Source: Diplonema papillatum
Lineage: Eukaryota > Euglenozoa > Diplonemea > Diplonemida > Diplonemidae
Reading direction: 5' to 3'
DNA: 64,000 bases
Assembly: GCA_030068145.1 (NCBI GenBank)
Contig: JAPJBO010000324.1
Location: 162,950-226,949 of the forward strand
Both the position numbers and the translations under genes were made by a program. The notes under the pieces were generated by a model, which was not told where the DNA came from, searched no databases, and worked only from the letters and a program-made list of their open reading frames with translations. Positions 55,030 through 64,000 of the stretch are shown here, in pieces (within the stretch, counting starts at the first letter, position 1; the number at the start of each line of letters is the position of its first letter).

Positions 55030-56000
55030 TTCGGACGCGGCTCTCTTGAGCCGTCCGTGTTCCTCCTCCTCCGATCCTCTTCCTCTACTAATCGGATGCA
55101 TCTACCAACTGTAGCTTGGACTCCTGGGCAGTTGTTGAGGCATACCCTGCAGCCTGCGGATTCGGGCCTCAAGGCGAACCAGCAGTTGCTGGAAAACCTG
55201 CCGGACCTGCCTTTGAGTCGTTGGACACAGGAAGGAGTCTGAACAGGACGCGTCGTGTGCATGTGCGCAGGTTCAACCATCATCTGACTCTTCTGTTTGC
55301 GGTTGCAACCTTCGGTGCCTCGAGTTTGCCATTCTTATGTCAAACTCTCCAATTCCCTCTTGGGTTTTGGTTTGGGCAAGAAGTATTCGCGCCCGCCATC
55401 TCCCGATGACCTTCCCACTTCTGACCACGCTGCAGCAGTCACGTGTAAACCGGGCAGACCCAGTCGTCCCCCATCTGGTCCCGAACGACGAGCACCGCTC
55501 CTGCACCCGAGTTTAGCCTTCGATGATTGGAAGCCGCATCGGAAACAGTGGGTCAACCCATCCCGGAATTCTGAATTCGTGCACCCGGTTGAAAGGAGCG
55601 TCCACTTCGGAGTCCACGTTCACTTATGTGGGGAGTTGTAGAGTACGGGAGGAACCGGAAACCTCCGGAAAGATGGTACCCGCATTCCAACTCGTCTCGG
55701 TAATGGTCAGTCGACGACCGTATGCAGGTGGGTGGAGGCCCTGGGATTGCGAAGGTGTGACCACCCCATAAGGAGGACTCTCTATCTTGCGTTATCTCTC
55801 TGTCCCAGTCGCCATAGCAACCTTATCCTTGGCCAAGCATCATCCTGCAACCCTGCTTTCCGGATGGCCATCGTGCCCCTCATTTTGGTTATCAACCTTA
55901 CTCCTCGCTCGAATTGCCGTCTTCGACTTAGGGTTAGCATGCACAGAGCCTGTGGCGATAATCTGCATCTGCTCTCTTTCGTGACTACCTCTTCGTGCTA
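55030..56000. other. No gene recognised
   Basis: Plus-strand frames to 114 codons overlap and lack domain features. Confidence 0.4.
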
Positions 56001-56009
56001 CCTCTCTTC

Positions 56010-56660
56010 GTCACTGGTGCTGTATCTTGCACCTCTGCCGCCGCGGAGTGCACGTCTCTGTCTTCGATGATGGCGAGTCCTTACGCCGCCGCTTCGTTGC
56101 AGCGGCCGTCCCTAGTGTCGTCGCCTTCTGCGGCGTTCTCGATGGCGGTGTTGGCGCCGGCATCCGCCGCTTCCCTTGGGCCGATGGTCGCAGCCAGCGT
56201 CTCCCGGGGACGCCCGAAGCGACACCGAAGGCCCGCGCTTCCGTCTCTTCGCCGCCGACTCCGCACATCGGCATATCGTGCTGCAGGCAGGCATCCGCGG
56301 TGTGAGTTCCTGCAGCATTCCGCGATCGTCTTGCACGTCCCGCACTGCGTCATCCTGTGCTTCTCGCAATACTTCACGGCGAGGCTGTCCCCTGTCGCGT
56401 GGTGTGCCTCGGCAGCAGCGCGCTACCGATGCTTGCCGATGCTTGCACTCTTCGCATTTCACTTTGTGATGTCTCGTGCTCACTCTCGTCCTTGGTGGTG
56501 GCCTGGGCACGCCTACCTCCATGGGTCTCCGCCGCCCACTAAATTTACCCACTTCTGCCCTTCTTGCCGGAGGTGCCGTCTTCGAAGGCGTCCCACCAGC
56601 ACGTCCGCCCATACGTGGAAAATACGTCCATCCCCCAGACCTCATCATTGAAGGCGTGCC
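56010..56660 (-). other. GC-rich stretch with Cys/His-rich frames
   Basis: Minus-strand frames contain HHKVKCEECKH and, in another frame, YCEKHRMTQCGTCK, resembling zinc-knuckle motifs of the C-x2-H-x4-C-x2-C sort. The first recalls the VCHEHQKVKC end of the ORF at 59389, and adjacent DNA (56700-56945) is an inverted match of its 5' flank. It may be a decayed copy of the same element, but the frames are broken and I cannot define a gene. Confidence 0.35.
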
Positions 56661-56699
56661 TGTTCGTCCCTAGCTGCGACTCGAGCACGAGCATCGTCT

Positions 56700-56945
56700 C
56701 TGTACCCGCACGACCTCTGGTGGAACGGTTCCTGCTCTCCTTGCCGCAGCGGATCCTGTCGCTACCTGTGTCAAACCGTCAACCTGTACCTCCCAGTCTG
56801 TCCTTCCTTCTCAGCCTCTATCTTCGTCTTCGGGGCATAGCCAAACACGGGACCGCTCTGCGCAAGGTAGGGCCATAATAGCGTAGCCCCCTCCCCGCCT
56901 TCGCCAAGGCCGGCTGCAGGGAAAGTGGTCGCCACAAAGGAAATT
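56700..56945 (-). mobile_element. Inverted partial copy of the element at 59215
   Basis: CCTTTGTGGCGACCACTTTC, TTGCGCAGAGCGG and AGAAGGAAGGACAGACTGGG (minus strand) occur in the same order on the plus strand at 59240-59390. The match fades near 56700 after AAGGAGAGCAGGAA. Confidence 0.75.
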
Positions 56946-57050
56946 CCCCGAAATTCCCCGAAACTCCCCGAAACTCCCCGAAATTCCCCGAAACTCCCCC
57001 CCCAAACTCCCCCAAACTCCCCGAAACTCCCGGATACTCCCCGATATTTT
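56936..57050 (+). repeat. TCCCCGAAAC minisatellite, long array
   Basis: About eleven 10-bp units of CCCCGAAA(C/T)T with a CCCCCCCC interruption, ending 160 bases before the tetraspan start codon. Confidence 0.88.
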
Positions 57051-57213
57051 CGTCTGGACCAGGTGGCATAACCATTCGTTCTTCGCCCTTTCTCACGATC
57101 GGTCCTGTTTTGCATCAGGTTCCCTGACTCCCGCATTCGTGAGCAGCACCCCAAGCGGTCTATGCAACTAATCCCTCTTCAGCGCTCTTCAAAGAAAAAG
57201 GCGGGAGTTAACA

Positions 57214-57801
57214 ATGGGTTGTCGCAAGATTTTGCTATCCGCGATTCGCGCCGCTTTTTGGCTTGGAATCACAATCATGTCGATCATGGCGTTGTCGGGA
57301 CCAAGCAGCCTGGCTACGTGTGCCGGAGACTACTACAGGTTCGGGTTGTTCCAGATACGGGCGTATTTCGACGACGGAAGTCGTAGGGAGATGTCAACGA
57401 AGGAGTTCTTCGACTTGCAAGGCGTTGGGACGTCCAGGGTCACGTTGTCACAAGGAACGGGTGTCGTTGGGTTGCTTCTGGCAACAGCAACGTTTGCCTT
57501 GTTTTGCCTGAGCGTCTGGAAATGCTCGTGCCTGTCACCCCGGGTGACCAAGATCGTCCTCTGCATCCTCGACGTCGTGTGCATGGTATTGTTCGTGATC
57601 GCTCCTTCAAGCATGCTGTCCGTATACAATGCCGATTGGGACAATGGAAACAGTTTCTCAGACCTATCATGCAGCGTTGGACCAGGCGTGGGCTTGTTTT
57701 TTGGATGCGCCGCCGCCGAGCTAGTCATGGCAGCGCTGACCTGCTTCTTGATGTCGGATGAAGGCGACTTTTCCGACTCGTTGAACACGAGGTTACGCTA
57801 G
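57214..57801 (+). CDS. Four-TM (tetraspan) membrane protein
   Basis: A 195-residue ORF with ATG in a good context (TTAACAATGG). Four hydrophobic spans are clear: ~6-27 (AIRAAFWLGITIMSIMAL), ~82-101 (GVVGLLLATATFALFCLSVW), ~111-131 (VTKIVLCILDVVCMVLFVIA) and ~156-180 (GVGLFFGCAAAELVMAALTC). The first extracytoplasmic loop is long (about 50 residues) with one Cys; the second holds another Cys. This layout is shared by claudin/PMP22, amastin-like and other tetraspan families, but no signature motif of one of them is decisive, so function stays open. The C-terminus is short and acidic then basic. The ORF needs no intron. A dead relative of its 5' end lies 2.7 kb upstream. Confidence 0.8.
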   Translation: MGCRKILLSAIRAAFWLGITIMSIMALSGPSSLATCAGDYYRFGLFQIRAYFDDGSRREMSTKEFFDLQGVGTSRVTLSQGTGVVGLLLATATFALFCLSVWKCSCLSPRVTKIVLCILDVVCMVLFVIAPSSMLSVYNADWDNGNSFSDLSCSVGPGVGLFFGCAAAELVMAALTCFLMSDEGDFSDSLNTRLR

Positions 57802-58395
57802 GCACCCGCCGCCAGACATCAAGTGTCGGCCACAACACTGCATGCTCAACCAATCTGTTGGACAGAACCTTGCGTTCGGTGATTTTTTGCTGTCAAGATG
57901 GCCGCACCCGGCGCACACGAACGTTGTGCGAACGCTACCGCGGCATCATCGACTGGACGTGGTCATGACCGCCCAGTGCGAGAATCGGTATTGAAGCTTT
58001 TTCGACCGGCCACGGTTCTGCGAAAAGCGCAGCCAAATGCCGGAAAATACTCGACGTAGCCGCTTCGACTCCGAATGGAAGCGAGGAAATATAGAGGGAA
58101 GGGGCAAATGCAATACACAATCTGTTTTGCTCTTCGCTTACACCACCGTGTGGTGTTTTCTCACTCACCTACGGTAGAGAGCCGAAGCTAAATGATGTGC
58201 TGATCGAATTCTCGCGGTGCAACAAAGCTGCAATGAAGAGCGTCTGCGAGCGGATACGAGTCCAAGAGTCGGAAGACAAGGCCGCAGAGTGGGCAAACTG
58301 GCTGAGAAGCGAATTGAGCACCCGGTAAGAGGGCGAGCAAACTGATTTTGGCATATTATTTCTTGTTTTCTTTCTCTAACTAAAGCGCGTCACCA
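57802..58395. other. 3' flank of the tetraspan gene
   Basis: Contains the second copy of repeat K (58065-58145). No gene recognised. Confidence 0.45.
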
Positions 58396-58399
58396 AAAC

Positions 58400-58580
58400 T
58401 CCTTGCCAAACAAACAAAGGTCGCAAAACACCAAACTGATCGTCCTTCGGGATCGACGGTAACACAAAAACCACCAATCACCACAAGCACGCACTAAGCT
58501 GAACTTCACAAACACACAAAAGGTCGAAAGACACCAATCTGTACACCCATACGGGATCGTCGGAAACACAAAAAAAGGAC
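58400..58580 (+). repeat. Repeat R, two copies
   Basis: CAAACAAAGGTCGCAAAACA with CTTCGGGATCGACGGTAACA, then AAAGGTCGAAAGACACCAAT with TACGGGATCGTCGGAAACAC. Confidence 0.7.
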
Positions 58581-58644
58581 CGGTCAGCGCTGAGAGTGAG
58601 GGAGGGCGCATTTCAATAACAAATGGGAGTAGGAAACACAAAAA

Positions 58645-58748
58645 GGCCACTCCGGGTCCAGGAACGTGACGGTCACCCACAGTGCACAAAGAGTCGAAGG
58701 CAGCACAGTGCTACAACCCCGTCCGCTCTCTCCTGTGGCTGACCGTCA
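58645..58748 (-). mobile_element. SINE 3'-end fragment
   Basis: GGTCCAGGAACGTGACGGTC to CTGTGGCTGACCGTC is the tail-proximal third of the CTT-tail SINE, inverted, with a small internal insertion. Confidence 0.7.
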
Positions 58749-58844
58749 CACTGGAAAACTAAGAGAGCAGAAATGGTGTGGTCGGTGGGCCAGTTCCCCG
58801 TAGTTCCCCCGTAGTTCAACATGAGGGGCGGGGGGTGCCTTTTT

Positions 58845-59038
58845 TTTACCAAACATGAATGTTGGAGGAAATGAGAAGCTCGTCGCCGCAAACCGTGGCG
58901 TTTTCACTTGCGTCCTGAATCCAGCTTTACGTAAAAAAACGAGGCACTGCGTTCAACGAAAACAACTCTCTCTTCCCGTCATCATCATCATTAGTTTTGC
59001 ATCAGCCGCGGTTGTGCGAGTGACGAGCTCTTATTTTT
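58845..59038 (+). repeat. Dispersed repeat J
   Basis: A full-length relative of 37368-37560; ATCAGCCGCGGTTGTGCGAG closes the block. Confidence 0.8.
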
Positions 59039-59214
59039 TCGTTTCTTGTTATAATTTGTTATTTTTGCTGAGTGCTTCAGGGATGCAGCCTTGGGTCCTG
59101 GAGAGCATTTCTAAGCTACTTTGCACTTTTTTTGTCGCAAAATAAGGACAATTTCGGGTATTTCGAGCGTATCAAGATCAAAGACCCCAGGAGACAAGCC
59201 ATCTCGTCCAGGCC

Positions 59215-59400
59215 AAAATCGGTGAATTTCGGGGGTAGTTCCTTTGTGGCGACCACTTTCTGCAGTCGGCCCTGGGCGGAAGAGCCACAAAGGTGTAGTA
59301 TTACGGCCCCAACTTGCGCAGAGCGGCCATGTGCTATGCGTGCCCCGAAGAGGAAGGAATAGGATGAGAAGGAAGGACAGACTGGGAGTCACGGTTTGAC
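59215..59400 (+). mobile_element. Conserved 5' flank of the ORF at 59389
   Basis: Non-coding block matched in inverted orientation at 56760-56945. Its presence at two sites with different sequence beyond shows that the following ORF belongs to a repeated element. Confidence 0.7.
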
Positions 59401-59944
59401 AGTAAGGAGAGCAGGAAATGTTCTATCAGAGGCCCCGCGCCGGCCGGGTTTCGAAGCGATCGCGGGACCGGAGACCTTCGCGGCGGTCGGAGGAGAGAGG
59501 TGGTTCCGGGCGCTGCAGTATTGGCTGGATGGGATGTGCTGGTCGGTGGTGGGTGACGTCTCGATGGCGGAGCTCGCCGTCGACTTTGAAGTGTGCACCA
59601 AACTGGATCTTCCGGGCAGTGTCGTAGCGACGACGGACGGGACACCGTTGAGCATGCGTGCGAGGGTACTCGCAAAACTTTTAAAACCCGTCGGGGATGC
59701 GCTGGAGCGAAACGGCGACGGACCGCTTCTGCCAGACAGGAAACTGGAGAAGATAGGGTCGCTGAGAACGGTGGGAGCCCCGCCGTGCCTCACGGGGTAC
59801 GAGATCGTGGGGGATGGATCTTTTCCCGACGTAGGTGGAAGGGCGGAGCGTGCGGCGAAATGGGCGGTGTTCAACGCCACGGAACACGATAAGTGGAGTG
59901 AGCGGGTGTGCCACGAGCACCAGAAAGTGAAGTGCGGTGTTTGA
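59389..59944 (+). CDS. Element ORF resembling a non-LTR retrotransposon C-terminal domain
   Basis: A 182-184 residue ORF. WFRALQYWLDGMCW, MAELAVDFEVCTKLDLPG and KIGSLRTVGAPPCLTGYE follow the order I know from C-terminal regions of protist LINE-type polyproteins (Trp-rich helix, E/D-L-x-x-D-F-E motif, S-L-R-x-x-G-x-P). It ends with VCHEHQKVKCGV, a possible half zinc knuckle. No reverse transcriptase motifs (such as YADD) precede it; instead there is the repeated non-coding block. It may be a truncated LINE tail or a separate captured ORF. The family call is by eye and moderate at best. Confidence 0.45.
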
Positions 59945-60500
59945 AAGCGCCGGTGCAGCAACCGATGAACCTGGACGAGCAATCGAAGAAAGCGAGGCAC
60001 CAAACGCGGGCCTGAGCGCGACGATCAAGTCGAGCTAAAGAGGCGAAAACGTGACACATCACGTACGAAGAGATAATCTGAACGTGATTGCGGATCACCT
60101 TCTTGCTCAAACCCAAGAGGGATGGGAGTGTCGGAATGGCGCACAAGGAGAGGCTCTGGCTTGTCTTCTTTCGCTGGCGAGAGGGAGACTTCGGACACGG
60201 CAAAGCCTTGGGTTCTTCGGGCTCTGCATCCTTCTGTTCCAGAGATCGTAGAGCAGTTTGCCCACAACAACATTAGCCTCGAATGGCATGCTTCGGGTGA
60301 GATCAAGAAGTAGCTTCTCATCAGCTTCCCTTCCATGCAGACAGTAACTTCTTATCAGCTTCCCTTCTATGCAGACATAAGTTTGACTCAAGCATCATCC
60401 TTTCGTCTATCACCGGACTCTTGATTGCGTGCTGCCAATTTTATCTGTGGGCTGTCCAAGATATCCTGCAGATCTCGATCGGCCAGGCCTCTGCCATCCG
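59945..60500. other. No firm gene
   Basis: CTTCTCATCAGCTTCCCTTC occurs twice (60315 and 60348, 33-bp period) as a small tandem duplication. Frames on both strands are short. Confidence 0.45.
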
Positions 60501-60507
60501 TCACGAT

Positions 60508-60770
60508 TGCTCAGACACGGTTGTAGGGGCCTTCTCCCCGTGACGGATTCGCCTGTGCTCTAGCAGCACGGGTGGTCTTGGCTGTGACGAGCTACGAACA
60601 GCCGCCTGACAAACCAGACTCACACCGCAGTCCTGTCTGCAGACACTCAGGTTCCACGCTGATGATGGTCCGCCTTATGTGTCCGTGGCTTAAAGGACCG
60701 AAACACGGCGCAGACGGGACCAGTGCGGCGTTGAGCACATATCCATTCCAAGCACGTTCTTGCAAACCCC
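60508..60770 (+). repeat. Dispersed repeat F, best copy
   Basis: GATTGCTCAGACACGGTTGT, CACGGGTGGTCTTGGCTG, GACACTCAGGTTCCACGCTG and GTTCTTGCAAACC followed by a C-run. It is the most complete member of the family and gives a length of about 265 bp. Confidence 0.85.
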
Positions 60771-60783
60771 CCCCCCCCTTTTG

Positions 60784-60905
60784 GCTATTTTCACTGTGGA
60801 GGGGGGACGCTACCTGTCACTCTCTAAGGTGGTCACCACGGTGGGTGGTCAGAAAAAAAAAAAATTTTTTTTTTTGGCCCAAATACCCAGGGGTTAAGTT
60901 AGGAT
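60784..60905 (+). repeat. GC-run/TTTTT element, copy 1
   Basis: CTATTTTCACTGTGGAGGGG, CTAAGGTGGTCACCACGG and GGTGGTCAGAAAAAAAAA followed by a T-run recur at 61968-62080. Confidence 0.8.
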
Positions 60906-61259
60906 TTTCTTTTTAGCTCTATTCCCGGTTTTCCCGGTTTTTGCCTGTCAGCGCTGCACTGCGGTTCGGACGCGTTCCCGGCCCTCATTCGCATCCCCGG
61001 GGCCACGTTTCCGGCCTGCGGCGGCATCGGCCTTCGGCCGCGCCTCCTTGCCCTACACATGTACCCGCCATTTCACCAGCGATGCTGCAACGTGGTAACA
61101 CCATGCCGCTGCGCCCAAGCGTGCCCGCTCAGTTGCAAAACAGAGAACGGGAGAAGCCTACAGGTGCAACAAGTAAACTGCAAGTCAGGGGAGGAAACAG
61201 CAGAGACCCAAACAGGGAGGTAGACGATGGCTTCGGAATCTTTGTTTACGTGTAGCAAT

Positions 61260-61600
61260 ACCGCTGGTCATCAGATCCACCAGCTCTTTTCACAACTCTT
61301 TCTCAGGGTCATGGCGTGTTCTTGGGCAGCTTTGAGGTCTTCGAGAGACGTATATGCAAGCTTTCTTTCCCCAGAAGTAAAGGTCTCTACGTACGAGGAA
61401 AGAACGTCATTTGGAATGCCATCCGCGGTGATGCTTCCTTCGGATACCCAGCAGCTGTCCATGTTGCATACTCAACGTTGTAGTCAACGCCCAGCTCCTC
61501 TGAGGCGGTCCCCCTGATCTTCCTTCGTGAGAAACCGAAGCTGCCCAGATGCGCCTGGATCGCTGTTCGCTTTGCCATGACTTTGTGAATCCCCCACCCT
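61260..61600 (-). other. Minus-strand frames of unknown nature
   Basis: One frame includes MAKRTAIQAHLGSFGF and ELGVDYNVEYATW; another, overlapping, ends KSCEKSWWI. They look protein-like but are in different frames, so this may be a frameshifted remnant. No family recognised. Confidence 0.25.
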
Positions 61601-61796
61601 GGTATGTAGTGCAGTGCAGTGCAGAATAGTAGTGCACTGCAGCAGTGCAGTGTAGTAGTGAACAAGCCGGTTCCGGGCTGGGGCGAATTCCACTTTTTTT
61701 TTTTTTTTTTCCAAAACCGGGTTTAGCCGAAAGCCGGTTTTGGAAACCGGAAAACCGGCCCTAACTTAAACCCTGAAATACCCCAAAAACCACACT

Positions 61797-62190
61797 TTGA
61801 AAATTTTTTGTGGGCCCACTTTTGCCAGGGAATTTTGACCATTTCACCTTAGAGAATTCGACCACCCAGCCTCCAAGGCAACTGCACTGTAGAAGGGGGG
61901 GGGGGTCCCTTGCAAAGTCGTTGGGGGCCCTCAGGGTAGTGTCAGCACTGCCCCCGCCCCCCTCAGGCTATTTTCACTGTGGAGGGGGGAGACGCTACCT
62001 GTCACACTCTTAAGGTGGTCACCACGGTGGGCGGTCAGAAAAAAAAAACTTTTTTTTTTTGCCCCAAATACCCCAAATACCACACTTTGGAAAATTTTTG
62101 TGGGTCCACTTTTGGCAGGGAATTTTGACCATTTCACCTTAGAGAATTTGACCACCCAGCCTCCAAGGCAACTGCACTGTAGAGGGGGGG
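61797..62190 (+). repeat. Duplicated block of the GC-run/TTTTT element
   Basis: TTTGTGGGCCCACTTTTGCC, ATTTTGACCATTTCACCTTA and CCAAGGCAACTGCACTGTAG occur at 61808-61896 and 62097-62185. Between them lies the second copy of the CTATTTTCACTGTGGAGG block. Each ends in a G-run. Confidence 0.85.
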
Positions 62191-62247
62191 GGGGTCTGGT
62201 TTATCCGGCCATCCGGCCAAAGTGGCTGATCCTTAACAAGAGCGCTG

Positions 62248-62271
62248 ACCCCCCCCCCCCCCCCCCCCCCC
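62248..62271 (+). repeat. C homopolymer
   Basis: About 23 uninterrupted C bases. Confidence 0.85.
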
Positions 62272-62329
62272 AGGGTGCTTATTAAGGGCTGTTACATGTT
62301 ACGGATCGCGGTCAGGGGGTGCGGGTGGT

Positions 62330-63968
62330 GGTGGGGGGGGGGCCCCCCCCCTCCTGCATGGCTGGCAGGTCACCCGGTGTCAAGCGACCGACTCCCCAAC
62401 TGCCGCTGGCCAGGTCAGGCTGGCACGACAAAGGAGTTACGGAGGGCGGCAGCTTGGGCAATGCCGACTTTGCGGAGGCATTCAACGGAAGGAGAAGTTC
62501 CGTGCGGCAGATAAGAGCCGACCGATTGCGGGGTATTGATATACCCAAGAAGTACAACACCACTTCACACGTCTCGGAAATGGTGGGCATCTGGGCTTCC
62601 ATCGCACAAGTGCGCATCACCAAGGAACTAAGTGTATCGAGCTCCTTTGTGCTGATCTTGGACGGAACGACACTGAAGCACGCAATGCAGATGGAGGTGT
62701 ATGTAGTTATCCTACGCTACTTCGTCTCATCGTTGTGCGCAGTTAAAGAAACTGCCTTGGGACTCGTGGGGTTCGAGGCTTCCGACGATACAGATGGCAA
62801 CACCATCTTCTTGAAGTCTCGTGCGATGCTTGCAGATTTCGGCGTTGCGGCACAGCAGATAACGGCAACCTGCAGTGATTCGGGATCGAATCTAGCGGGG
62901 CACATCACAGGGGTATACGGTTTGTTGAAGAAAGATTTCAACCCTCAGTGTGCCCGTGTTCCGGACTTTTCGCACCGACTGGAGACCGAACTTGAGCGAG
63001 CCTTCGATTCATCCGTCGTTGAAGAAATCACGGAAGCAATTCTTACGATGGAGGCGACGTCCGGAAAGCTTTATCGCCGACTCAGGCGTTTCGCTAAGCT
63101 GCAAGGCTTTGCTGCGGGTCCCAAACCATCCCTCCATTGCTCTATTCGGTGGTTGCCAAAAACCTTTCGTCTGGGAGAAGGCCGCTGCATTGTGGCCACT
63201 CTGGAAGATGTTTCTGGAACAGCGCTCGCGGGACTGGCACTCCGCGGATGCCAAGAAGGGTAAGGATAACCTCGCAGCGAAGCGAAAGGAGCTGCTTGGC
63301 GTTTTTGGGAAGGAGCGCAGGGCTCAGCAGTTCCAGCAGTGGTACCCTGTACTAAGGATGTTGCGCAATATCTCGCTGGCCTCGCAGCATCAAGAGCCCA
63401 CCGTTCTGCATTTGCAGTTTCGGTTGAGCCGAGCTCGTATGGCCATCGAAGGGATGACCGATGGCAACGAAAACAAACGTCGCTTGGCGAAGGTCGCGAA
63501 GGCGCTCGAAGCCGTCGAGGAAAAGATAAAGAAGGATGACCACGCCGTAGCTCTCTCTCTCATTCTTGACGTACAAAAAATGCAGGTGCTCTCCGGAGCC
63601 GACTTGAAGGCGTACGGTAACGAAGAGTACGCCTATTTGGCTGCTTTCGTCGGGAGGTTTGAAGCGAGCTCCGTACAGAAGGACTGGCAAGACATAAAAA
63701 TTCTTGCCGTTCAGTTCAAGGACTTGGGGTGGAACGCCTGGACCGGAGTATTCGCAACCCTAAAAGAACAAGGCAGCCAGAGAGCCATTGACGTGTTGGC
63801 GCTGCGTCCACTGCGACAGATCGTCGTCCGTTGAATGCCTCCGCAAAGTCGGCATTGCCCAAGCTGCCGCCCTCCGTAACTCCTTCGTGCCAGCCTGACC
63901 TGGCCAGCGGCAGTTGCGGAGTCGGTCGCTTGACACCGGGTGACCTGCCAGCCATGCAGGAGGGGGGG

Positions 63969-63985
<17 letters not shown>
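62330..63985. mobile_element. hAT-like element remnant between ~150-bp inverted repeats
   Basis: The left arm (to 62489) and right arm (from 63827) are near-perfect inverted copies, beginning TCCTGCATGGCTGGCAGGTC and ending GAGGCATTCAACGGA, with a 3-base difference (CACGACAAAGG against CACGAAGG) and one substitution. Each arm is bordered by a G-run meeting a C-run. The arm contains the start of the transposase frame, which is odd for ordinary terminal repeats. It may be a fold-back derivative or an assembly palindrome, since the window ends in C-runs. Confidence 0.7.
62358..63834 (+). CDS. hAT-like transposase remnant, one frameshift
   Basis: A frame from MAGRSPGVKRP runs to about 63165 and then continues in another frame to TGA at 63832-63834. 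The core contains SFVLILDGTTLKHAMQMEVY, the first catalytic-Asp region of hAT transposases, then ATCSDSGSNLAGHITGVYGL and VPDFSHRLETELERAF, matching the usual second Asp and CxxH-type region (here lacking the Cys). HCSIRWLPKTF and WEKAAALWPLWKMF meet at the frame change in an A-run (CCAAAAACC). No BED finger precedes the core, and the usual C-terminal dimerisation motif is not evident. The sequence between arm and core (NGRRSSVRQIRADRL) joins smoothly. It is probably inactive. Confidence 0.65.

Positions 63986-64000
<15 letters not shown>
63961..64000 (+). repeat. G-run then C-run at the window end
   Basis: AGGGGGGGGGGG followed by at least 28 C bases to the last position. It resembles the G/C junction at the outer end of the left arm. 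Confidence 0.8.

Noticed and set aside
56011-56651. A 218-codon Ser/Ala-rich plus-strand protein
   Set aside because: GC-rich stretch open in several frames on both strands; the opposite strand has the more motif-like peptides.

Overview
This is a eukaryotic nuclear window that is gene-poor and very repeat-rich, most likely from a protist or alga; the lineage cannot be fixed from the sequence. The evidence is a spliced cyclin gene with a canonical GT-AG intron of about 1.9 kb, a six-transmembrane SK-like potassium channel exon with a classical branch point and 3' splice site, P/U-type (PHO80-like) cyclins, hAT-type DNA transposons, and dozens of short dispersed repeats. I see no rRNA, no complete tRNA gene, no CRISPR and nothing prokaryotic.

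Layout. 1-1165: 5' part of a hAT-like transposase on the minus strand, cut by the window edge. 1.4-3.5 kb: a 294-bp tandem satellite and stacked SINE copies, probably inside an intron of the next gene. 3568-4729: last exon of an SK-type K+ channel. 4.7-9.7 kb: dispersed repeats only. 9757-10278: PHO80-like cyclin, followed directly by a broken tandem copy (10395-10835). 11-22 kb: repeats, including nested TA-flanked MITEs carrying tRNA-like boxes (13831-15084) and a SINE with perfect target duplications (15682-15957). 22313-25005: second cyclin, two exons, with an intron built from repeats. 25541-28841: a larger DNA transposon with a frameshifted BED-finger transposase. 29-40 kb: SINE, a hAT MITE with an exact 8-bp duplication, and many short repeats. 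40633-42272: a fold-back element whose ends are arrays of a 20-bp palindrome. 42.8-54 kb: MITEs, repeats and a 280-bp pure CAA microsatellite. 54.5-57.8 kb: a four-TM (tetraspan) membrane protein gene and its dead upstream relative. 59.2-60 kb: an ORF resembling the C-terminal part of a non-LTR retrotransposon protein, with an inverted partial copy at 56.7 kb. 60.5-64 kb: repeats and a third hAT-like transposase remnant between 150-bp inverted repeats, ending in G/C homopolymers.

The host genes are unrelated in function: a Ca2+/calmodulin-type K+ channel, two cyclins likely to partner a CDK, and a small membrane protein. They sit as islands in transposon-derived sequence. The most distinctive content is the mobile-element fauna: a ~270-bp SINE with a (CTT)n tail and no recognisable pol III boxes, the palindrome-array fold-back element, and nested MITEs with internal tRNA-like modules. 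Repeat families are named A to K below for cross-reference.
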